Positions 1-7,900 of a stretch of 26,132 nt of DNA are shown here, piece by piece. Made by a program: the position numbers and the translations under genes. Under the pieces are notes generated by a model, which did not search any database, was not told the origin of the DNA, and saw nothing but the letters and a program-made list of their open reading frames with translations. The stretch is from the NCBI GenBank assembly GCA_026692885.1, contig JAPLNJ010000390.1:1-26132 (forward strand), in the 5' to 3' direction. Numbering within the stretch: the first letter of the stretch is position 1; every line of letters starts with the position of its first letter. This DNA comes from Planctomycetota bacterium. GTDB lineage: Bacteria > Planctomycetota > Planctomycetia > Pirellulales > Pirellulaceae.

Positions 1-199
1 CAATAAGTGTCGCAAGTATCGTAGTCGTCACGCTCCGCCGTGACGACATGTCATCACGGCGGAGCGTGATGACCACTTTGAAGCCCCGACCGTTATTGAT
101 GCGCCGGTCCTCACCCCTAACCCCTCTCCCCGGGGTATCGGGGCGAGGGGAACCGTTGGTGAACATTTCAGTGAACAAGATGCGCGCACTGGGTACGCA
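1..199. repeat. Intergenic palindromic repeats downstream of pglZ
   Basis: This non-coding stretch lies after the pglZ stop. At about 24-73 there is a 50-bp near-perfect palindrome made of two 25-bp arms with no loop and two mismatches; each arm is itself a small hairpin around CTCCGC. At about 110-151 there is a second inverted repeat of the CCCCTCTCCCC/GGGGCGAGGGG type. Both look like dispersed REP-like repeats. They may also act as a transcription end for the BREX operon, but there is no T-run to support a classical terminator. I see no gene here. Confidence 0.6.
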
Positions 200-2596
200 T
201 CACACAACCGCAGACGCTATAACGGTGCCCCGTTGCCCAACAACGGTGCCATCGGCTCCCAGAATGACGATGGTTGCTTCCTGTCCGACTAGATCCTCGT
301 CGTCAACCACCACCGAACTCGTACCATCCTGTTTGAACGGCCGAACACTCCTGACGACGCTTGTTGACGGATTGCCCGCATGGGTGCGCAGGCTCAGTCG
401 CAGCCCTGCCGGATCGCCTTCGAGGGCCACTTTGCAGCGCATGCCCTGCCAGACGACATCTCGGATCACGATGGCACCCGACCCGGCCCCTTGCGCCGCA
501 GTTGTCACATTGAGCGTCAGCAGCAGGCATTCCTGCAGGCTTAGCCCGCCATGCGAGTACTCGATTTCCGCCCGGTAGCAGCTCACGCCCGGCGCTAGCG
601 CGAAATGTTGATTCGGGTTCCAGTGCCACGGGACCATCGTCTCTTTCGTGGCAGCGCCCGGCTTGATCGCCGCGCACCGCCCCCAGGTGTTCTCCGAAAG
701 TGCCGACGGCAATTCGGTCTTGGGCAACCCGCCTGGCATCAGCAGCCAGCCGTGGTCGCTGACGATCTGCACCGTCTTCCAGCCTGCCTCCAGCAGTTGC
801 AGGACACGGTCCCGGACCTCGGTCAGCATCCTGTCTAAGTGTTTGGCCAGTTGCCAGCCCCGTTCATGTCCTTCGTGATCGATGTCGCCAGCCTCTGTCC
901 AGGCCATGCCGCTGGGGTCGCCGCACTCGGTCCGACCGAGAACCTGCCACCCTTGGTCGCCCAGCAGCTTACGCAGGTGGTATCCGCCCTTGAGCGACTG
1001 ATCGGTCGCTGCCACCGAAGGCTCGAAATCGGCGCTGGCGTCCTGCCCGGTGATCAAGTGCGAGACCGGCGCGACGGCAGGCTTGCCGGTAGCGGTAACG
1101 CTCGGCAACGCCGCCCATTGCACTTGCGAATCGACCGAGCAGCCTTTCTGGGCCAACATCGTCTCCAGGGTTTTGGCCAGGTCGAACCGCAGTCCGTCGA
1201 CGAACAGGATGCACTGGCCGGCGTGTCCCGTTGCCGGCGTCCGGTCTTGCGCCGTGCCACCCGGATACCCGGTGGCGGCCACTTGGGCTTGCAGGTGGCG
1301 CGCTGCATCATCGCTCCACGGCAGGTAGACCGCCCGGATCGCCGCCCCGACTGCCTTGACGTCGTCCGGCTTTTGCACGGCGGCCAAGGCAGCGACAACT
1401 GCCGCATCGGCTCGCCAAGCGCCGGCCTGGAACGAGGCCGCCATGTCCTTGGGTTGTCCGGCGGCCAGGCTCTGGTTAGTTACCTGGGCCAAAGTCGCCA
1501 GGTGCTGCACCGCTCGTGCCAGCGGGGCTTCGCCCAATTGGGCCCAGACGCAATCGCGCCGAGATCCGTGCTGCTGTTCGGCCGCCAGCAGCAGCTTGCG
1601 TGCCTCGTGCGCCGGCGATTCGGCAGCTTGCAGCAACTGTTGTCGAAGGTTTCCCTCTTCGTTCTGATTCCACTTCGGCCAGCCGGTCTTGTCGGAAAAC
1701 AGATCCCTCGGCAGCGGCGTCTTGCCGATCAGCGACGGCACGGTGACATAACGGTGCGGCGCCTCGCAGAACCGCTCCCACACCGCTTGCCACGGTCCCT
1801 TGTGGCCGGCGAGGTGTTCGGCGCCTTTGAGCGGCCCGTCGTCGTTGGGGTCGAAGGCCAATTGGGACTTGCAGACCTCCACGAATCCGCCCCAAGCGTT
1901 CTCGTCGCGGGCGGCCTTGAAGGCGTCGCCTTGGTCCAGCCACTGCAGCAGATCTCGGATCGGGTCGCCGCCGGAAAGCGCGCTGTTGAAGTAGTCTTTG
2001 TCCAGATGCTTCCCCTGGAGCAGATCCAGTTCCTCGTCCAGAATCACGTACAGCGCCAATTGCATCGCGTGCTTTGCCTCGTTGTCCTGCGCTACGTCCA
2101 GTCCCAGGCCGCCCTGGTTCGACTTGAGGAAGGCCAGGATCGTCCAGTCCTTGGCATTGACCTGCGACCAGATCACCCCGCGGTACTGCAGTTCGGCCAG
2201 TGGTTTGAGCGGCTCGGGGCAAGACTCGACCGCGCGCAGGTCCTGACGGCTAATTCCTGGCAGATAGAGAATGGGGGTGGCAGCGGCATCCTGCCGCTGT
2301 TCCTGTCCCAGACCGAGGCTGGAAGCCTCAGCCACCTGTCCCAGACCGAGGCTGGAAGCCTCAGCTACTTTTCCTGCGATCACGCAACGCAGCCAGATGG
2401 CCGGGCCGATCCGTTTTTCGGGAGCAAAGTCGCCCAATTGCAGCAGTTCCGGCATCTCGCCCTGCAGTCGCGGGACCACCGGCTCCCATTGCCGGTCGCC
2501 ATCCGGCCACAGGATACAAGCAGGAGCAGCTTGCACGTCCGGGTTATGGACGGCAGCGTCACGAATTGCCGCGGTCAGCCTGTCGATGATCTTCAT
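200..2596 (-). CDS. pglZ: BREX alkaline-phosphatase-fold protein PglZ
   Basis: PglZ is a core BREX component of the alkaline-phosphatase superfamily, needed for phage exclusion and for BREX methylation. The ATG at 2596 is chosen because it overlaps the HNH gene stop as ATGA, giving 798 aa, a usual length for type 1 PglZ. The metal-binding core is visible: VDGLRFD (D467, D472), LPSVTATGK with candidate nucleophile T501, and SDHG (D614, H615). The N-terminal and middle part carries BREX PglZ-like sequence (LYLPGISRQDLRAVE). Residues about 77-107 are encoded by a REP-like insert read as two VAEASSLGLGQ repeats plus RQDAAAT; it lies outside the catalytic core, so the protein may still fold. Family assignment is firm; activity with the insert is inferred. 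Confidence 0.93.
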   Translation of the reverse strand: MKIIDRLTAAIRDAAVHNPDVQAAPACILWPDGDRQWEPVVPRLQGEMPELLQLGDFAPEKRIGPAIWLRCVIAGKVAEASSLGLGQVAEASSLGLGQEQRQDAAATPILYLPGISRQDLRAVESCPEPLKPLAELQYRGVIWSQVNAKDWTILAFLKSNQGGLGLDVAQDNEAKHAMQLALYVILDEELDLLQGKHLDKDYFNSALSGGDPIRDLLQWLDQGDAFKAARDENAWGGFVEVCKSQLAFDPNDDGPLKGAEHLAGHKGPWQAVWERFCEAPHRYVTVPSLIGKTPLPRDLFSDKTGWPKWNQNEEGNLRQQLLQAAESPAHEARKLLLAAEQQHGSRRDCVWAQLGEAPLARAVQHLATLAQVTNQSLAAGQPKDMAASFQAGAWRADAAVVAALAAVQKPDDVKAVGAAIRAVYLPWSDDAARHLQAQVAATGYPGGTAQDRTPATGHAGQCILFVDGLRFDLAKTLETMLAQKGCSVDSQVQWAALPSVTATGKPAVAPVSHLITGQDASADFEPSVAATDQSLKGGYHLRKLLGDQGWQVLGRTECGDPSGMAWTEAGDIDHEGHERGWQLAKHLDRMLTEVRDRVLQLLEAGWKTVQIVSDHGWLLMPGGLPKTELPSALSENTWGRCAAIKPGAATKETMVPWHWNPNQHFALAPGVSCYRAEIEYSHGGLSLQECLLLTLNVTTAAQGAGSGAIVIRDVVWQGMRCKVALEGDPAGLRLSLRTHAGNPSTSVVRSVRPFKQDGTSSVVVDDEDLVGQEATIVILGADGTVVGQRGTVIASAVV
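2276..2367 (-). repeat. REP-like element inside pglZ with 33-bp tandem duplication
   Basis: One arm is the hairpin GCGGCAGGATGCCGC (on + at about 2281-2298). The other arm, GAGGCTTCCAGCCTC, is present twice in two 33-bp direct repeats at 2302-2334 and 2335-2367 that differ at one base. The duplicated arm has A-T where the pglX copies have C-G in the same stem pair. Each copy is preceded on the coding strand by GTAG or GTGG. Because the unit is 33 bp, the duplication keeps the frame and adds 11 residues. Confidence 0.85.
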
Positions 2597-3192
2597 AGGA
2601 GTCCCTGCCGCTGGGCTTCTTGCCATACAAATGGGGAACGCTTCTTCAGAAAATCCGCTGAATAGAATCCCTCGCGGTATTCCAGGTAGTGCCGGGACCG
2701 CATTTCGCGACACGGCGTGTCATCCAGCGCCAGCCTCTGAATGGTGTCGACGACCCGTTCCCTGATGTCTGGAGGCGATTCCGGGTTTGGGTAGATCGTT
2801 CCCGTCACCAGTTCAAGATGGAACCAACCATCGAGCACCGTGAAGGGATCGAGCGCATCCTCATAATCCCGCTTGCGGCTATTCATGGTCATGCAGGCCA
2901 GTCGATAGTTGCTCCATTCGTAAGCCAAACTGGCCTTCCGCGATTTGGCGACAAAGTGATCCACGGAGACGCCGCCCGTGACACGTTCGATATAAACGCA
3001 CAGATAAGCGCACATGCCGTCGTAGGCATCATGCAGATCGTCCAAGCACGCCCGCCAATACGGCTCCAGCTGGATACCCGCGGGCAACGGCTGATCCATC
3101 ACCGCTCCGATTCGCCGGAGGAACGTCAAACCTTTCTGCCGGACGGCATTCTCGAAGCTCTCAGGGGCAGGCTTTTCCTGGACCGTGATCAT
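2593..3192 (-). CDS. HNH endonuclease-like effector paired with an ATPase
   Basis: This 199-aa protein carries an HNH-type nuclease core: SVDHFVAKS (D78, H79), WSNYRLAC (N95) and MNSRKRDY (N104, K107). The usual zinc ligands are only partly kept (C61, C65 and C100, with CxxxC spacing instead of CxxC). The ATG at 3192 overlaps the upstream ATPase stop as ATGA, and its own stop overlaps the pglZ start in the same way, so the three genes are probably co-translated. An AAA ATPase followed by an HNH protein resembles the PtuA-PtuB pair of Septu and retron-linked systems; I infer a DNA or RNA nuclease effector controlled by the ATPase. The target is unknown, and it could equally be an accessory cutter serving BREX. 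A longer in-frame start at 3228 exists but lies inside the ATPase gene. Confidence 0.75.
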   Translation of the reverse strand: MITVQEKPAPESFENAVRQKGLTFLRRIGAVMDQPLPAGIQLEPYWRACLDDLHDAYDGMCAYLCVYIERVTGGVSVDHFVAKSRKASLAYEWSNYRLACMTMNSRKRDYEDALDPFTVLDGWFHLELVTGTIYPNPESPPDIRERVVDTIQRLALDDTPCREMRSRHYLEYREGFYSADFLKKRSPFVWQEAQRQGLL

Positions 3193-4484
3193 GGCAGCCA
3201 TCCCTTCTTCTCGGAAACAAAACGCCATCGCATCCAGAAGGGATCCGTGTCGGATAGTACGGATCGCAGTTCGACGTCGAGCTGCCCTGCACGTTGCCCA
3301 TCGAAGTCTTCGTCGCTCAGCGCTTTCGCAGCCTCGTTCAGCACTTTTTCGGCTTCCAGCGATCGCGCACTGCCCAGGTCGAAAGCGTCACTCATCAGCC
3401 AGGTCGAAGCGTCACCGCGGCGGATGAAGGGCCGCTTCGTCAGCGTTACATGGGGTGGGCCGTTGCCGACCGTCTCCAAGTCGAGGTCGAACCACGCGTC
3501 CGTTTGTTCGTCGAACAGGGGTTCAACCGACGCCAACACCAACGGCGAGTGGGTGGCGGTAACCAATTGCACCCGTGCGCATTTGGTCAAGACGTGCATC
3601 ACGTTCAAGACCGCTCGGATAATGCGCCTTTGCCAACGAGGATGGAGGTGAGACTCGATTTCGTCGATCAGGAAGATCACCTGGTCCGCAGGTGGAGATC
3701 CAAGCAACCGGCTGGCTTTGCGGTGTTCGTCCCAGGTCCATACCAGCATGTAGGCCAAGGCAATAATCCTCCGCATTCCAGCTGCAGCATGAAGCACCGG
3801 GACGTCCTGACCATCGGCCATCTTGAGCGTTGGGATGTCCCGCACATCATCGAGGCTGATGCGCGTCAGATCCCCCGGGACGATCGGTTCACTTTCGGCG
3901 GGGGACAGGACGGTAAGCGCGGCGCACAGATACTCGAAGGCTTGGCCGTTTTCCTTTTGCCAACCGGCCCAATCCCGAATGAGCCCGTTGCACAGCCATC
4001 GCCCCTCTTCCCCCGGCAAGCCGTCCCAGATTTCCGGCGGGCTAAACACATAGGCGACAGGTCGCTCCTGCACATCCCCTTTCTTCCCGGTCCGCCAATA
4101 ATTGCGAGCTGGATCCCAGACGGCAAAACTTCCATCCGCCATCGCATACAGGACGAGTCCTGGATTGGACGGCCTGCCGGGCCGACCCGTCCAGGCTTGT
4201 TCTCGCCGCTCGAAGCTGCTGACGTAATCCTCCGCCGCGGTCCTTCCGGTGAACGAAAAACCGATCGAAGCCTTACCCGGCGCCGAGGGCAAGGCCATCC
4301 TGCCCGCGGTCAGCTTGGGGTTGATCTGCGCGGGCCATTTCCGGGTGAGCGCCCACCAGGCGATATCGAGCAAGAAGCTCTTGCCCAGACCGTTGTCGCC
4401 GGTCAGCAGATTCAGACGGTTCCCGAACTCCAACTCCATTACCGGCGCAGGTCCGACATTGTTCATCTTCAGGTTCTTGAGCAT
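3189..4484 (-). CDS. AAA/ABC-type ATPase partnered with the HNH nuclease (PtuA-like)
   Basis: This 431-aa soluble ATPase begins at the ATG at 4484, preceded by GGGAG. Walker A is GDNGLGKS (residues 29-36) and Walker B is VIFLIDEIESHLHP (D274, E275), followed by the THSPLVLAS switch histidine region. AAAGMRR before Walker B takes the place of the ABC signature. This layout is typical of the SMC/RecF-like AAA ATPases that partner with nucleases in defence modules such as Septu, Gabija-like and retron systems. It lies between pglX and pglZ with the HNH gene directly coupled downstream, so I infer that it senses or gates the nuclease. The exact family cannot be settled by eye. Confidence 0.8.
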   Translation of the reverse strand: MLKNLKMNNVGPAPVMELEFGNRLNLLTGDNGLGKSFLLDIAWWALTRKWPAQINPKLTAGRMALPSAPGKASIGFSFTGRTAAEDYVSSFERREQAWTGRPGRPSNPGLVLYAMADGSFAVWDPARNYWRTGKKGDVQERPVAYVFSPPEIWDGLPGEEGRWLCNGLIRDWAGWQKENGQAFEYLCAALTVLSPAESEPIVPGDLTRISLDDVRDIPTLKMADGQDVPVLHAAAGMRRIIALAYMLVWTWDEHRKASRLLGSPPADQVIFLIDEIESHLHPRWQRRIIRAVLNVMHVLTKCARVQLVTATHSPLVLASVEPLFDEQTDAWFDLDLETVGNGPPHVTLTKRPFIRRGDASTWLMSDAFDLGSARSLEAEKVLNEAAKALSDEDFDGQRAGQLDVELRSVLSDTDPFWMRWRFVSEKKGWLP

Positions 4485-4901
4485 GGTTCTTCTCCCGCTC
4501 TTCCGCCCCAAAGGGGCATCAACAAATCAGCCCAGGGCAGAGCGTAGCGGCGACAGCAGCGGAGCGACGCCCTGGGTACGGTATCGATTGAATCCGGTAG
4601 CCCTGAAAGGGCGAAACAAATCGGTTCATCCCATACGTGTCGTTCGTCAAAATGGAATACATGGCGTCTGAACAGAAACCAGGGTATCCGTTTTGCCATT
4701 GAAAATCTGTGTTGCGCCCCTTCAGGGCTGGCGTTCTTGATATCCACATAACCCAGGGCGGCGCTACGCTCTGCCCTGGGCTGGTATGTGGCTGCCCCTA
4801 TCGGGGCGAAAACCTCCGCATACCGATAAAGGCAACCCCTTGGGCTGTCGTGTTGCGCCCCTTCGGGGCAAAGATCCAAAATCATAGTTCTGCCGTAAGC
4901 A
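4485..4901. repeat. Palindrome-rich gap between pglX and the ATPase-HNH-pglZ block
   Basis: This is the only long gap inside the operon. It holds at least seven short palindromes, including CCCCAAAGGGG near 4506, a CCCAGGG...CCCTGGG stem at about 4530-4576 and a mirror copy at about 4752-4780, GCCCTGAAAGGGC near 4600, and GGGGC-type stems near 4715, 4795 and 4856. They look like dispersed intergenic repeats. I see no convincing gene, though several hairpins in the transcript could reduce read-through to pglZ or shape mRNA ends. Confidence 0.7.
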
Positions 4902-7900
4902 CTAATCGTGGCGACCTCGCACCGCCGTCTTGACCCGGATCGTGTAATGGCAATCGTTGAAGCGTTCGCCGGTGAAGGTGGGACCACCCTGGAAATCTCC
5001 TGAGCCGTCCCAGCCCCAGAACCAGGGAAAGTCTTCCTTGGATCGCTGGGGCTCCTTACCGCGATCTTTTTCCCATTTGATCTTGGGTTTCCCACGCAGG
5101 ACGCCGGCTCCCTTCGTCTTCACGTCGGGGGCGGAAACGAACGGGCGGATGTTCAGCCGCACGCCGTCGTTCAAGTCGGGCTCCCAGCCGATGGGCTGCT
5201 GGTCGAGCGGCTTCCATCGCACGAAGATGTCGTAAGGCGACTCGCCGTCGCGGATCAGTTCCAGCTTCTTCTGGAGAACTACTGCGGCGGCGAGTCTCTC
5301 CCCCGCACCGTCAACGCGGGCGGTCTGGTCCTGTTTCTGCCGACCGATCCAGTCGCCCAGGTAGGTGTAGATCAAGGTCTCCAGGTTCTTGCGGTCCAGC
5401 CGGTGGTAGTTGACCAGGATCGAAAAACCGTCGCGCAGGCCGTCCCAGATCTGCCAGAGGAACGGCCGCTGGTGGAACAACTCGCAGTGCTGAGCGAAGA
5501 ATCCGTCCCGCAGCCACGTTTCCAGCGTCTTGCCCGCGTAACCTGCTTCCTTCAGCAAGCGGTTGAGCGTGTCGGTGCTCCAGGCCGTGCCATAGGCTTT
5601 GGCCAGCAGGTTCAGCAGGCGGTCGGACGCCGTGGCTTCGCCGCGCACAGCCGGGATGCAGACCAGTCCATCCTGATCGGCCTGCGGTAGTAGTTCGTCA
5701 CAGCGTCGAACCAGGTCCCTCGCCCGGTCGCTCAGCCGCATTTGGGCGTCAAGTTCCGCTGGCCAGCGGTAGCCCAGCAACCGAGCTACTGCCACTTGCA
5801 GTGTGGACGCGGCATCCTGCCGCGTATTCTGCACATTCTCAGTCAAGCGGCTGGAAGCCGCTTCCACCGTTCCTCCCGGATACCCATGAAACAGCCACTG
5901 CGTCGGATCGTCGCTCTCAGGTTCAGAAAGGCCGTGGGGGTATTTTTCGGCGGCGACATTCTGCCAGTGGGCGAGGTCGAAGGGAACTTTGATGAGTGTC
6001 GCGTTCGTGACCATCACCTTCTGGTCGAGCTTCCGAACCTCGGCAACGAACTCTTGCGACTGGACGTAGCAGGACACTGCTTCCAGATGCTCAAGTCGGA
6101 TCGGGACAATCGCCGCGACGAGCTTGTCAAATAAGTCACCGCTATAATCGCATGTCCTTAGGCTGGACATGATGGACACCGCTACACCGCGACGGCCCCA
6201 GACTTCACGTCCCCGATAATCCTGATTGTGAGCTTGTTTGCGCTCCGCATCGGACATCCCCAGGACCCGTCTTCGTTCGGAATCCCATGCGACAACGCTG
6301 TCGTACCCGCCAACAACACCGTTCTCCTTGTCCGTCGTTGTTTGGAAACGGGACCACGGACAGGTGATAGATACCAATTCCCAGAATTGCCGAAGGTAGT
6401 GTGGGGCATCTCCGGTTCCCAACCCTAACCGGCAGATCGCAAACGCTTCCAGGCGCTCGTGGCTGCTGTCCGTGTCGAAAGCAATGCGTGCATCCGGATT
6501 CTTGATCTGATTCGTCTGCGGGACGATGGCGATATCCACCGGCATCTCGCCGCGCAGCATTGCAATTTTCAATTTTTGACGCTTGTCGACACTGACGTCG
6601 ATGCCCATCGTCACGTGTTCGGGAAATGCAGGCGTACAGCTAAGCACCAGTAGTGACGTTGTTGCGGCCCACCAGTTCATATCCTGAAAAGCGTTCGTCC
6701 CTAGGCGTGCGACGACATTCCAAGAATGGTCCCGTAGCAATCGCGCCCGGAGCTTAGTATAGGTTGTCAGGAACAGCCAGTTCTGCGGCGTGACCAGGGC
6801 GGTCGTGCCAGCCGTGGAAGCGGCATCCTGCCGCTTTTTTGTGGAAGCGGCGGCATCCTGCCGCTGGTCTGCCACGGAATTGTTTAAGCGGCTGGAAGCC
6901 GCTTCCACCTTGCAGAACTCCAGGCACCGCAACATGAACGCGGTGGCCAGATCGGATTTGCCTTCCGGGTAGTGCTTCTCCAGATGCTTCTTCAGCGTAT
7001 CATCTTGTTTCCCGCGTCCGAGGTAAGGCACGTTGGTGGCGACGAGCGTGAACTGGCCGGCGAGAATTTCCGCCGCCTTGGCCAGGCCGCGCGCGGTCAC
7101 GGCCATTTCATGTGCGGTGTCGTCTTTGGTCTCCTGCGCCAGTGCCTTTTCCAGCAGCGGCTGGAGTTCATGGAACCCGGCCTCAAGCAAATCGCCATCG
7201 CCGGCGCGCGGGTTGATCAGACTGCCGAGCACGGGGGCGTCTTGGAACAAGCGGTACAGCCGCTCCATGCCGTTCTGGACTTTGGAGTTATTGCCGACCA
7301 TGGCCAGCCAGTCGGCTTCGCGGGTGTTCGGCGCGAGGCCGGAGCAGGCCAGGTTCATCGCCGGCAGCGGGCGGTAGCCCACACGCCGCCACGCGGCCAG
7401 CGCCAGATTGAACGCCGCAATCTGCGCACAACGCGGGTCGATCTCCAGACCGAACAGATTGTCGCGCAAGACCGCATCGACGGCGGCTTTCGGCGAAAGC
7501 CCTTCTTCGGCGGTGCGCAGCGCCGCCAGCATCGGCAGGGCGAACACCAGGAAATGGCCGCTGCCCATACAAGGGTCCAGGACCGTGATTTCTGCGGCGG
7601 TCTTCGGCCAGCCGGGAAAGGTGCCTGCGGCGGGGCGCCAGGTGGAAGCGGCATCCTGCCGCTTGTCTTCGTCCGTGTTCTTTCTTGTGTTGTTTTCCAA
7701 GCGGCTGGAAGCCGCTTCCACTTCCACTTCGTCGTGAGCGCGAATGTATTTCCGCAGCCGCTCTAACTGAGCCGGATTGCGGACGATGTGATCAAAGGAC
7801 TCCTTTTGCCAGAACGCGCCCGACTGAGCGATTTGCCGATTGATCTGGTTCGCAGTAAATGACTTCCACGAATGCAGGATGTCGGATAGTTCGTACCCTG

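Noticed and set aside
2276..2367. Possible CRISPR-like array from the 33-bp repeats in pglZ
   Set aside because: Only two directly adjacent copies with no spacers, lying within a coding sequence; better explained as a duplicated REP-like arm.
839..2665. 608-codon open frame on the plus strand opposite pglZ
   Set aside because: Antisense shadow of pglZ in GC-rich DNA; composition is Arg/Gln/Leu-rich and no domain is visible, while the minus strand has clear PglZ motifs.
3294..4547. 417-codon open frame on the plus strand opposite the ATPase
   Set aside because: Antisense shadow; the minus strand carries Walker A and B motifs and a ribosome binding site.
4518..4900. Small open frames within the pglX-ATPase gap
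   Set aside because: They translate repeat palindromes (QPRAERS, PEGAQH-type peptides) and have no ribosome binding site or conserved-looking domain.
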